The notes under the pieces: model-generated
Seen by the model: the letters and a program-made list of their open reading frames with translations, nothing else
The model's database searches: none
What the model was told of the DNA's origin: nothing
Origin: Ianthella basta
Taxonomy: Eukaryota > Porifera > Demospongiae > Verongiida > Ianthellidae
Assembly: GCA_964019415.1 (NCBI GenBank)
Contig: OZ025885.1
Span: forward strand, 562,501 to 626,500
Length of the DNA stretch: 64,000 nt
Direction of reading: 5' to 3'
Shown: positions 9,114 through 20,600 of the stretch, piece after piece
Numbering within the stretch: position 1 is the first letter of the stretch
Layout: every line of letters begins with the position of its first letter
Position numbers and translations under genes: made by a program

Positions 9114-10030
9114 CATCTGTCTTGTGCAGTCTGTTGTAGTTGGCCGTGGACCCGAGACTCTCATCAAGGACAAGTGCTGCTCCCGTTCACAGCTGGAGTT
9201 GACGGCTGACTGCTCCTCCAGAGAGGTGAAGGTGGTACAGCTTGGAGCGAACCCATCACGTGTTGGAGGGTCACTGCTGGCACAAAAAGAGGAGATGTTA
9301 CTGGGGCAGTCAGGTGCAATTGAACTGATTCCAGATGGTGACAAGTTTGTAGTGTTCTTCACCGATGAAGTGAGGAGTGCCCCGAGGGAAGATGGTGAGG
9401 ATGGGGCTCCATCGGCAAAGAGGAGGAAGACAGAGAGTGCAGGTGACACTGATCAGGCTAGGAGCAGAAGTGAAGGACAGAGACACATTCAAATGACACT
9501 GACACAGCTTCGACCTCGCTCTGACCAGTCAGGTGCCCCTGTAAGGTCAGGTGGTAGTCACATGACTGGTTCTTGGAAGTGGATTGACTCGGTGATGATG
9601 TACACATTCGGAGTTGCATCAGATGGCGACAATGATGGGTCTGTATCAGGAAAGGCGGCCATTTTTGACCTTGACTACACTCTTATATGCACTCAGAGTG
9701 GGAAAACGTTTGCCAAAGATGCTGAAGACTGGAAGTGGCTGTTCCCTTGTGTCCCCAACAAGCTTAGGGACCTGCAAAAGAAAGATGGCTACCGAATTGT
9801 AATTGTTTCAAACCGAATGAGACTCAAAGGCAAACTGGCAAAGGAGAGTGAGTTTAGATGAAACGTGAGGCCATCTTTAGACTACAATGGCCTTACCTCT
9901 CAGTGTGTACTGTGTGTATGTTGTTTGATATGTACTGTGAGTGGGCATTGCAAGTTAAACTCATTCTCCAACCTAAAGCCCATTCTCTACTCTGTGTGCC
10001 CCTTCCTCCCTCCCTCCCCCCACCCCACAG

Positions 10031-12359
10031 TGCAAGGTGTGTACGTCGGCTGTCAAACAGATCCACTCTCTCTGGTATTACACTCATCATCCTTCTCTTC
10101 TACAAGTACCTCACTGACAGCAACTTCCATGTTGTTTTACAAAGTGTAAAAATATTACACTTGGCCGAATGTGAGACTATGGTAGATTGGTGTGCAATGC
10201 TACATATCAACTGAAGCTTCTGATCTTTAGTTCAGTACTTTCAGATACTGCATCTGACTTGTGTCTGAAGTCCACCTGTCAAATCCAGGCACAGTGGCCT
10301 TAATTCTCAGTGTATAGTGTGTGTATGCTGTTTGATATGTACTCTGAGTGGGCATTGCAAATGTAAACTCATTCTCCAACCAGAACCTCACCTCACCTCT
10401 CTGCACCCTCCCTCCCCTCCCCCCCCCCCCAGGTAAACCGCTTCACTGGTCAGCCCTGCTTCTCTGCACCCCACGTGGAACTCTTTGTCTTCTCCATCTT
10501 GATCACCCTCAGCATTGTGGCCCCTCTTCCCTTCTTCTTCATGGTCATTACCTGCAAACACTTTAAGGTACGTATATGTGTGTGGAAAATTCATGCCACT
10601 TCAGAAGTTGTTGTATAAAATAGCCAGCCCAGACAGGCACCACATTCGCTGTGTCTTCTTTCCCTTCTCTCATTCTCTCTCCCTCTCTGTTTCCATCTCC
10701 CTGTCTTCATCTCCCTTCCTTCTCTCTCTTTCCCTCTCTATCTCCCTTTCTCCCCTCTCCCTCTCCATCTCCCTCTCTCTCCCCCTCCCATCCCCTCTCC
10801 CTCTCCCTTACTTCTATAGCGCACAATGCACTTCAGTGATGCCCTGTCAAAAGGAATGCGTGTCCAATTTCGCTGGTATGCTGCTTGGGACATCCTGAGG
10901 AGGGTCCTCTTTGTGGTTGTGGCACTCCTTCCCGGTATCATCATTCCACATCGTTTGGTGAGCGCGCTCTGTGTGGTGTAGCCATTTTAAGATCCTGGCT
11001 GTGTTGTCATGGATACCCCACCATGCAGTTGTTTTCACTTGCCATGCAATCTGTAGTTTATGTACATGTTTGTAATGCCTGCATGTTAAGTGTATATTTA
11101 ATACATTCCAACTTTGCATGAGTCCTATACATTGCCACTACATACACATTTATATACAGTTTCTACATATGTGCAGTTTCCACTGTCCTTTGCCACCCAT
11201 CTGCTATAATTTATTCAGTTGACTGTGGTTTGGTATGAGACCCTGTCTCGGTGCACTGGTGCACTTTGCTCAATATCAGAGCTAAAGCTTGTAATCTGCA
11301 GTTGCTAAGTCCACACACAGGCTCAGCTGTGTTTAACTGTCGCTTGCTTACTTCTGCAGCTTTTGCTTAGTCTCTGTGAGATAATGCTTTTGGTTCACTG
11401 TTTGTCTCACCTCACCCTCTCTCCCTCCCCTCTCCTCTCCCTCCTCAATTCCCACTTGTCTCCCTTTCCCCCACAGCTCACCCTGCTGTTCTTTGAGGTT
11501 GTGATGTTGGTGGTGCACTGTCTCTCCAAGCCGTATGAGGCGAAGTGGATTAATGTTGTAGAAGCACTCATCCTACTGGACCTCTTTGTTGCCACGGCAG
11601 CCATCTTGCAGCGACAGGACCGTTACATTCCGAGGTGGCTCGGTAGTGTGGTGGTGATACTACCGTTTGTGTATGCTGTTGCAGTGGGAACCTACTTGGT
11701 GGGGAAGTACTTATGGTGAGTTGCATGGACTGCAGTAGGGTGCTTATAAGGGAATCTGGTACCAACAGGATTGAGACAGCCATTTTTAGTGAAGTGTATA
11801 TTCATGTACGTACGTAGCTATGTTCAGCTGAAACTGTATGCATATAAATATTCTTAAGCGTAAACACAGCTAGGCCGTTGGAAGAGGGCCACGTTTGAAG
11901 ACAGGCACAATGAGAGAAGGCTAAGTCCAAAGTCCTCTTGGCAACGCGTCGACAAGACACAACTGGTGTCATTACTGTCCATAGAGCTGCAAAGAAAGTG
12001 GCGCTGTCGGAAATCGAACCCAGGACTTTAGTTCCCAGTGCTCTAGCCACTGAGCTACGACGCCGATCTTGTGTACATGTAAAGCATGCATTATACTGTG
12101 TGGATATGTTTAGTACTGTTCCACCTAACATATGTTTCAACTCACAGTGCGTATATCCACCTAGTTCCTTCCATTTCTTTATGTATGTATCCAATGTACT
12201 TTATCACACAGGGCCCACTGCCTTGCTGCAAAGTGGAAGGAGAGGCTGTCAGTCTTTCTCTCTCCTACAAACTGGAAGCCACCATTCCCAAGCAGGTCTG
12301 GAGCAGATGAGGAAGACCGATCTGCCTTCTATGCCAGTCATTTATTGAATGAAAGTTGA
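10031..12359 (+). pseudogene. Membrane-protein exon copy, damaged (unit 2)
   Basis: Exons homologous to unit 1 lie at 10031 onward, 10433-10567, 10820-10957, 11477-11715 and from 12212. About 108 nt are deleted within the first of these, removing the cysteine-containing end (FFFMSCLRLQDGVDY) and its GTGAGA donor. In the last exon an extra T (GAAAGTTGATG) creates TGA at 12357-12359; the ancestral stop would be near 12,477. There is no upstream exon, and the sequence follows a truncated PNKP. Probably non-functional. Confidence 0.7.
11854..12064 (-). mobile_element. tRNA-derived SINE (unit 2)
   Basis: Same element as in unit 1, with A box TAGCTCAGTGG and B-box-like GGTTCGATTTCC, slightly shortened internally. 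Confidence 0.6.
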
Positions 12360-13232
12360 TGAGTTGCCATGGTTACCACGGATGGCTCCTCGTGTATCTC
12401 GGACTACACGTACTGGCAATTGGGACAGACAGGCTCTGTTCCAGGAGTCTCTTTTGAGCCATGATGATGAAGACTAGCTGTATCATTTGATGTAACTACA
12501 TTTTATTTAAGATTTTCTGTTTTTGTATTGCGTTATTCTGAATGGTAGACAATTTGCCTTGCTGTACAACAGAGAACAGGTGCTCTTTAATTTCCTTTCT
12601 ATTTTGATGAACTACACATACCACAGGCCCATATGCACCATGCAGTTTAATGCTGGCAGTAATACATTGCAGGTATTTGTATGCATGATCACATGACAGA
12701 TTGTATGATGATGTGATGTAATCAATGCTGCCGACCATGCATTGGATAATACTATATGTACCACAGTCATGGTACTGACTGCACTAGCTATAGCTAAATA
12801 AGCATGCATGCGTTCTGACAGGTAGCTATATAGCTTTATAGCACATCCATACAGTGAAACCTGTCTGTCTAGATCTGTCATATTGAGGTAGATTTAGCTA
12901 TACAGTGTGTACAGAAGAGCTTGCTCTACAGAGGTGTAGCTAGCTAGCTAAAGGTGCTGTTGGGTATTCTCTGCATGGACCTTAGCTAGCTCTGGATGCA
13001 GGGGGTTAGCTAGGAGGCCATAGCAAATCAAGTGGGCCTGGTGGGTGCATTCATTGTAGCTACATTTTGAGTGACCACATTCTTTAATGACAGGTCTCAT
13101 GTAGCTATCTATACAATTGCATACATGTAGCTATAGCTAGCTATCCTTCAACCAATGTCCAGTTCCACAGAACCAGGTTGGAAGTACTCAGCAACATCAT
13201 GTTCACTGGTCAGTTCAACTACATATAAAGCT

Positions 13233-13570
13233 AGCTAGTGAGTGCATGTGTGTAGACCAGCTAGCTAGCGAGTGCATGTGTGTAGACCGGTTAGCTAGCG
13301 AGTGCATGTGTGTAGACCGGTTAGCTAGTGAGTGCATGTGTGTAGACCGGTTAGCTAGTGAGTGCATGTGTAGACCGTCTAGCCAGTGAGTGCATGTGTG
13401 TAGACCGGTTAGCTAGTGAGTGCATGTGTAGACTGGCTAGCTAGTGAGTGCATGTGTGTAGACCGGCTAGCTAGTGAGTGCATGTGTGTAGACCGACCAG
13501 CCAGTGAGTGCATGTGTGTAGACCGGCTAGCTAGTGAGTGCATGTGTGTAGACCGGCTAGCTAGCTAGCG
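13233..13570. repeat. 30-bp minisatellite, about 11 units (unit 2)
   Basis: Same GAGTGCATGTGTGTAGACCG-type unit as unit 1 but shorter, with 28-bp variants (GCATGTGTAGAC). Confidence 0.95.
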
Positions 13571-13770
13571 AGAGCACACACACGTATGTGGTCCTACTAA
13601 CTAGCTATGGCTATCCACTAAACCGCAGTCTGGTCACGCAAGCCTGCACCGGCCACACACCACTAGCTCCACAGTGTACGTACTTACCTAGCACGTGCAT
13701 ACGTATGCACGTGTGCAGTTGTGTACAAAAACCTGGAAGGGGGTTCCCCGGCTGTTCCTCAAGACTAAAG

Positions 13771-15899
13771 ATGGCTGTCAGTAGCGACGAGGCGGTTTTG
13801 GGAAAGTTCCACCCAAAGTGTGGGAATGACGCGACATTGAGCGAGGACAGGCGAACTGCGAGTGGTGGAATTAGGTATGGGAATAGCCTTGCATTCTCAA
13901 GCGACCCCATTCCAAAAGAACTGAAGTTTTCAGTCAAGATTTTACAGAAGGGCAAAGTACATGTAAGTCCGATCAGTGCAGCCTCCATCCCTCACACATT
14001 AGACGCACCTTACATGGCTGGAGGTGCTGTGCATGTAATCCACTGCTGCCTATTGTATACTGTGATGACGTAGAAGGGATGTAGCTAGCATGGTTCACAC
14101 AAGGAGCTGGAGAGAGTGTTGAAGTGATTAAAGTGTTGTTTGATTGATTCAGTATGCTGAATCTCCTGTACTGATGTACTCATTAGTTGTGGGTGATGTG
14201 AAGTAGTCAGTGATGTCTTTGCACTTCTCACCACTACTCATCAGTCATTCCTTTGAGTTTCCATCTCTCAACGTACAGCTAGCTACACTGTGTTAATCAA
14301 TGCTCATATACTTACACTACATCTCTATACATGTATGTACTGTCTGTCAGACTACATAAAGCCATTCAATAGTGTCCCTTGTACTGTGGACTACAGTATT
14401 GGTCCCATGTGTATACTGTGTCAGTTGTTGAGATGTTAGTTTGATGTGATAATACATCTAGTGTGCTGTGTTGTCTGGATGTTCAATTGCAGTTTCTTCG
14501 TATTGGTGTCACAACCAAAAGTCCAGACAGTGGACCACTGCCACAGGAGTTGAGTGACATTGAGAAGAGTGACCAGTACTGGTTTGCCGTGAGTAGGAAT
14601 AGTGGTGACTGTATAGTACGTCACAAGGGACAGAAGAGAGTACTGCAGTGGGACCTGGATGACTCACCAGGCAACACATTTGGTGTTGCTGTGTTGGAGA
14701 AAGGAGAGCTCCATTTCTACCACAATGGGAGGGACTTTGGTGTGGCATGGGAGGGGCTACCCACAGACAAACCATTGTGGGGATTTGTGCGCCTAGATAG
14801 TGGGTGGAAGGTGAAGACAAACTACATGATTGCAAAGGGTGAGGCTGTGACGTGTGGTGACGTTGTGTGTGGTGTGATTGATGTTTGTCAGTCTTCCATT
14901 TGTACATGTTATTGTCACTTGTACTTTATACACTTCACTTGGCTGTTGTGACAGATATTGCTTCATACATTCCATTGCGTCATCATCCATTTCATGTGAG
15001 TGTAAATGACAGAGCCTCTGTTGGATACACACATGTTGTACATCCCACCTACAGGCCACTCCCAGGACTATGCTGGGAAGACATTCCTCTTTGTGGAGAG
15101 GCCACCTGAGGGACTGGTCTGCGCTGTGTGTCAGGCACTATCACACGACCCAGTGCAGGCCAACTGTTGTGGAAATGTGTACTGTGCAAGGTGCATCGAG
15201 AAGTGGAAGACCAGATCTAAATCCTGCCCCACGTGCAGGAGCACAGAGCAGTCTGAGCGACCTTTCACTGTTTTTGAAGACAGGAGAGCGTACCGTGATG
15301 TCCGGTGCCTAGCTGTGCATTGCCCCAATCAGTGTGACAAGAAAATTGAACTTTCTGAAGTACAGAATCACCTCACATCAGACAACGGCTGCCCATTCCA
15401 GGTTGTGGACTGTGGCAACAAGTGCGGACACAAGGACATGCGAGTTGCTGTGAAGAAGCACATGACATCCGAGTGTCGTCTGCGTCGTAAGAAGTGCCAG
15501 TACTGCCCTCTCGTCTCAACTTATGAACAAGTCACTGGAGCTCACTTGAAGGAGTGCCCTAGCTACCCTCTCAACTGCCCTAACAAGTGCGGTGCTCAGG
15601 GTCTTACTCGTAGCACTGTCCCCGCCCACCGCAAGGTGTGTCCACTCCAACAAGTGGAGTGTGAGTACAAGCGCTTTGGCTGTGCTGTAGTCCTGCTGAG
15701 GAAGGAAGTGGAGGGACATCTGCAGACATCAGTGCAGGCCCACCTCCAACAGACCAAGAGGAGACTGGAACAGATGGAGGAGAGGGCAGAGAAGCAGGAG
15801 ACACAGCTCAGGGAAGAGAGAGCTAAGCGCCAGCTGATGGAGACACGACTCAAAGAGGTGGAGGCTACATTGGCTCGTTTCATGGCCAGAATGGACTGA
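13771..15899 (+). CDS. NHR-RING-TRAF zinc finger protein (unit 2)
   Basis: Exons 13771-13962, 14493-14838 and 15055-15899 give 460 aa with the same domain order as unit 1. The second half of exon 1 differs strongly from unit 1 (GGIRYGNSLAFSSDPIPKEL versus GGSRLEFCAAFSNDPIPKGV). The following intron and exon 2 are virtually identical to unit 1. One extra codon (Asp) follows the start SVSSD-like segment. RING and TRAF fingers are conserved, with Gly for Arg just before the RING. No disruption is seen. A 22-bp palindrome lies upstream at 13,692-13,713. Confidence 0.85.
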
Positions 15900-16313
15900 C
15901 TAGAATAGTGTGGCAAAGTTTTTTTGAAGATGTAATGTATCATTGCTCACACTGTACATAGTTGTGTGTATACATCAAGTATTGTAGGTTTGTAGTTGAC
16001 CTGATATTTTTCACTTTCCCATGTAGTCTAGATCTGTAGCTTTTGTTGCTTTTTGTAGAATGCAGTACAGTGTAAATAGTGATTGAATCATTAATTGTTG
16101 CTGGATTATATAAAACTATGAGGTAAACATAGCTGATCGAGGTGCCATCAATTGCAAGTGCATGCATAATTTAAATTATACAAAAAATGAAGACCAAGGT
16201 AGATTTTCAAGCATAGCTTGAAGTGCTATGCATTGCGCAAGTCATACACGTACCATACATGAGATGACACAAATATATATTGACATAACAGTTGATCCTC
16301 TCAGCAGTCGTGT

Positions 16314-16880
16314 TCAGTAGTCTGCGTTCTCTGGTGGTTGGTAGTCTGCAATGGGAGGTGTGTGGGTGGGTCCCGTTCGCACAAATGGTAGAATGTCTGT
16401 CCTCAGCTGTGTCGCCTGCAGGTACAGGGGAAGGGAGAGACGTCTGAGCTCTCTCAGCGACTTCTTCCTGCTCTCCACCATCCCTCGCAGTCGTACGTGT
16501 TCCTGCTTCTGCTGCTCCATCGTGTACCGCGTCCACTCCTTCACTAGGAGATGGCGCTTTTCTGCCTCTTCCGCGCTTATCTTTGGTGGGGGGCGCTTAC
16601 GCATTGGGTTGAGCATTTCTGGGTCAAGAGGCTCTCCTCGTCTCGCTACCTTCATGAGCGCTTCGTGATAGGCTTTCTCCGCCTCTAATTTCTTCAACTG
16701 TTCCTTGCGCATCTCACGTTGGAGGTCCTTCTTGCTCTTCTTTTGTTTCTTTGCCTTTTTCGTCTTGCTTCGAGCAAGAACTAAGGAAAAAGGGATGTTC
16801 TGACGCAAACTCCGTCCGTACCAGTTCCACGCTGTGCATTGGTCCAGCAACACTCTGCAAAAGAGATTTCTAGCGGCCAT
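16314..16880 (-). CDS. MRPL40: Mitochondrial ribosomal protein mL40 (unit 2)
   Basis: 188-aa frame from ATG at 16,880 (MAARNLFCRVLLDQ). It is two codons shorter than units 1, 3 and 5 (QNIPFSLVLAR, lacking SSN-type residues). All diagnostic mL40 segments including TPPIADYQPPENADY are intact. A LINE starts 32 bp upstream of its start codon, so the shared promoter with PNKP is split, and expression of this copy may be altered. Confidence 0.8.
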   Translation of the reverse strand: MAARNLFCRVLLDQCTAWNWYGRSLRQNIPFSLVLARSKTKKAKKQKKSKKDLQREMRKEQLKKLEAEKAYHEALMKVARRGEPLDPEMLNPMRKRPPPKISAEEAEKRHLLVKEWTRYTMEQQKQEHVRLRGMVESRKKSLRELRRLSLPLYLQATQLRTDILPFVRTGPTHTPPIADYQPPENADY

Positions 16881-16914
16881 TATGCAAACCAGCGGTGCCA
16901 AATATTATATAGAA

Positions 16915-17637
16915 ATGGTGTGCTGCGAGATTTGTGAAGGATGGTCTCACATCAGATGCCTGGGAATGAAAGAGGATGCCGGAGTGATGGAGGGGAAATC
17001 CTTTGTTTGCTATTTTTGCTTGTCTGCTTGTCTGGTGCAATTGCGCAAAGAAGTAGGGGGGTTGAGGGAAGAAATGAGCATGATGAAGAGTGAAATGGAT
17101 GAAATGAGAGTGGAGAATGAGAGATTGAGAGGCCTGGGCTTAGGAGGGTCCCAGAGAGAGGAGGTGTTGGAGTGTATGACACAGAGTGAAGGGGTGACAG
17201 GTGATAAGGTGGAAAAGATGGTAGTGTCAGATGAGCGAGAGAAACAGGCAACATGCCTACAGAGATCTGGTCAGGAAAGTAGTGAGAGGCAAAATGACTG
17301 TGGGGGGAACAGTCCAAAGAGTGTAGGAAGGGAGAAGTCAGCCAAATATGTTTCAGGGGTGCGAAAAGTGTGGGGAACCCGGAAGAGAGAGTCCTGCAAT
17401 GAAATTGCGAAGGAGATGGTCAGGGTAGTGGGGAAGATGTCTTCTAGGTTCTTCATTAGTAAGCACGTGGGTCAGTGGAAGGAAAAGAAGGTGTGGTGGT
17501 TTGTTGTGAAAGCCCAAGAGAGAGATCTATTGACATTGGATGAGCAGTGGAAGCATAAGTATTGGCGGTGGCAGAAAGTTGGAAGAGGGGAGCGTGAGTT
17601 TTTAGCGATGGAACCTGTGTCGGAGGGGCACAGGTGA
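16915..17637 (+). CDS. LINE ORF1, PHD-like finger and coiled coil (unit 2)
   Basis: 240 aa from the first ATG inside the element. It begins with the second half of a PHD-type zinc finger (CEICEGWSHIRC, later FVCYFC); the first Cys pair is missing, consistent with 5' truncation. A leucine/methionine-rich coiled coil follows (LRKEVGGLREEMSMMKSEMD). PHD fingers in ORF1 are known in CR1/L2-like elements. The frame also runs upstream into host mL40 antisense sequence (open from 16,834), so a host-derived 27-residue leader is possible. The stop overlaps ORF2 as GTGA. Confidence 0.65.
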   Translation: MVCCEICEGWSHIRCLGMKEDAGVMEGKSFVCYFCLSACLVQLRKEVGGLREEMSMMKSEMDEMRVENERLRGLGLGGSQREEVLECMTQSEGVTGDKVEKMVVSDEREKQATCLQRSGQESSERQNDCGGNSPKSVGREKSAKYVSGVRKVWGTRKRESCNEIAKEMVRVVGKMSSRFFISKHVGQWKEKKVWWFVVKAQERDLLTLDEQWKHKYWRWQKVGRGEREFLAMEPVSEGHR

Positions 17638-20600
17638 AAGCTACTGGTGAGGTGGCAGGGGGAGGGGAAGAAGAGGGATTGTTTGCAGATGTTGGGACCA
17701 GAGGTGAGGGGAGGTTGAGTATGATGTGTTGGAATGTTTGTGGGTGGGGAAGAGGTGGTGGTGAAATGGAGAAAATGAGGGAAGGGCATGATATGAGGGC
17801 AAAGGTGATAGATTTCTACAAGCCAGATGTGGTGGCATTGGTGGAAACTTGGTTGAGGGGAGAGGAGGAGATTGCTGTGGAAGGATATAGGTGGTTTGGG
17901 CGGAATAGAAGAAACCTCCATAGGAAGGCAGTGAGGGGTTCAGGTGGGGTTGGTCTGTTGGTTCGTGAAGAGGTGCTGGAGAAGTGGGCAGTGGAAGTCA
18001 TAGACGCAGACATTGAGGATATTCTATGGGTGAAGTTAAGTCAAGGGAATGAAGACACTCTGATATTGGCAGCATGCTACATCCCACCTGAGTCCTCAAG
18101 CCGGGGACAGGGGGCAGAGGAAACCCTCCAGCTGCTATCTGAACAGGTGGCAAAGTTTTGCTCACAGGGGCCTCTGATAATCTGTGGAGATTTCAACGCT
18201 AGATGTGGGGAACTTAATACAGACAGGGATGGCATCCCTCCTAGAAAAGTGATTGATGGGGTGAAGAACAGTCAAGGCGAAGCATTGGTGGACTTCCTCC
18301 GAAGTACAAGTATGACAGAGGTGAATGGGAGGAAGGGAAGGGATGCATTCACTTGTGTCTCTGGCAAGGGATGTTCAGTGGTCGACTACTGCCTGGTCAG
18401 CAAGGAGAATTTCCATATCATTGAAAATTTCAAGGTGACAACCATGTCAGAGAGTGTGGAGGAGATGGATTGCAGAGGGGTGGTCACTAGAACACCTGAC
18501 CACTCCCTTATGAGCTGGGAGGTTGCAACTGACTGGGTTAGTGGGATGGAAGAAGGCAAGGAGGAAGGTGAACTTAAAGATGGCATGGTAAAGCGGTACG
18601 CGGTCCCAGAGGGATACTTGGAAGGTGAGGTGGAGAGGGTGAGGTTGTTGACGGATAAAGTGGAAACAGCAGGGAATGACCAGGAAGTGATTGATGAAAT
18701 ATACGGAGAATTGACAGAGATGATGAGACAGGGATTGGTAGAGATGAAGGTGAAGAGAGGTAAAGGTGGGCAACCATGGTTCACCAAAGAGATTGCCAAA
18801 CTGAGGAAGGCTTTCCACAGGGCAGAGAGAGAGTGGTTGGAGTGTAATGGTAGTGATGCAAAGAGGGGGAAAAGGAGAGACTATGTTGAGAAGAGAAGGG
18901 AATATAAGAAAGCAGTGAGTAGAGCGAAGAGAAGTTTTGATGAAAGCAGACGAAATGAACTGGATAGAGTGATAAGAAATCCTAAGAAGTGGTGGAGAAT
19001 GGCAAGAAAGCTGGGCTTGACAAACGGTAAAAAAAAGAGGAGTGACATTGGTAAGGTATATGATGAGCTGGGTGTGGTGAGACAGGGTAAGGAAGCCGTA
19101 GGGGTATGGAAGAGATACTTTCAAAATGTGTTGAATGAGGGGGGAAGATCAGAGGTTCAGGGAGATGAAGGGGGAGAAGAGGTAAATGGGGGGAATGAAT
19201 TGTTAAATGAAGATGTGACAAGAGAAGAAGTGAAGCAGGCTTTGGACACTTTGAAGCGGAAAGCAGCCCCTGGGAGTGATAGGCTAACGGCTGAAATGGT
19301 ATGCAGTGATGTCCTGGTGGATTTTTGGTGTAGCCTCTTCAGTTGGTGCTGGAAGAATGGGATGGTTCCCTCGGAATGGCGAAGAAGCACCGTGGTCCCC
19401 ATACCAAAGAGGAGTAGAAGTGGGGTATGCAAGACAGAGGATTTCCGGGGCATTTCATTACTGCCAGTTGCTTATAAGGCGATGTGCAGTATTGCTCAGA
19501 ATAGGTTGGTGCATGTAGTTGAAGAAAGGAAGCTGGTGGCAGAGGAGCAGGGAGGGTTTAGAAAAGGAAGAGGGTGCAGAGATCAGTTAATGACTTTGGT
19601 ATTATTGGGGCAGGTGAAAGCAGTGACAAAGACAGGGATGTTTGCCAGTTTTATTGACTTTAAGAAGGCATATGACAGGGTGGACAGAGGGAAGTTGTGG
19701 AGGTGTTTAGAGGGAATGGGGTTAGGAGGTCGCCTCTCAGCTTTCCTAAAGGCAGTTTATGAGGATGTGAGTTGTGAAGTGAAGGTGGGAGAGGGACGAA
19801 GTGAACCTTTCAAAGTAACATGTGGGTTGAGACAGGGATGCATCCTTTCGCCACTGTTATTCTCCTTGTATATCAATTCACTGATAACTAAGCTGAAAGA
19901 GGCAGGAGTGGGGGTAAAGTGCAGGGGTCAGCTAATCTCAGTGTTGTTGTATGCAGATGACGCAGTGATTCTTGCAGAGGATGAAAAATCTATGAAGCAT
20001 GGGTTGAACACATTAGTAGAATGGTGTAATGAATGGTCAGTTGAAGTGAATGTGGAAAAATGCGGGGTAATGCATGTGAGAAGGACAGGTATGAAAAGGA
20101 CGGAGGAGAAGTTTGATGTTGGAGGTGAAGAGATTGCAGTGGTGCAGGAGTACAAGTATCTTGGGTGTGTGATTGATGAGCACCTGCAAGGTACGAGAAT
20201 GGTGGAGGAGAGAGGAAAGGCGGGAGCAAGAGCACTAAGTGACTGGCTCAGAAGGTGCAGGGCCACTGTGGGGGAAGTGAGAGGAGCTACCTTTGTGAGG
20301 CTGATGGAATCTCTCGTTGAGTCTGTGCTATTGTATGGGGCAGAGGTATGGGGTTGTGGAGCACAACTCGGGCCAGTTGAAAATGTGCAGATGCGGGCGG
20401 CAAGAATCTTTTTAGGGGTGGGGAGACTACACCCTTTGGTCTCCCTGCAATTTGAGATGAACATGCTACCAATGAAATGGGTGGCAATGAAGAGAAGTAT
20501 TGAGTTCTGGGTACAGGTAATGAGGATGACTGATGGCAGGTTATTGAAAGTTGTGATGCTTGAAGCCTTGGAAGTAGGGTGTAAAGTACGGTGGGTGAAA

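Larger units (their letters stand above)
545..9886 (+). repeat. Tandem duplication unit 1
   Basis: Membrane-protein exons, minisatellite, NHR-RING gene, mL40 and truncated PNKP. The left boundary is set where unit 1 departs from the others, upstream of the second exon. The unit ends at the PNKP breakpoint. Confidence 0.8.
7953..9886 (+). pseudogene. PNKP: Truncated PNKP copy: FHA domain plus part of phosphatase (unit 1)
   Basis: Exon 1 (7953-8030, MAADRRCQLIACHTEQ start) and exon 2 (from 9130) encode the FHA domain (VVVGRGPETLIKDK, CSRSQLELTAD), the basic linker AKRRKTES and the first phosphatase motif (IFDLDYTLI). The frame ends with TGA at 9859-9861, where AAGACAAAG of the full gene has changed. 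Homology to the complete copy ends near 9886 (AGACTAC). The rest of the phosphatase domain, including the VGDAAGRP motif, and the whole kinase domain are missing. If expressed it could yield only an FHA-type fragment. Confidence 0.75.
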
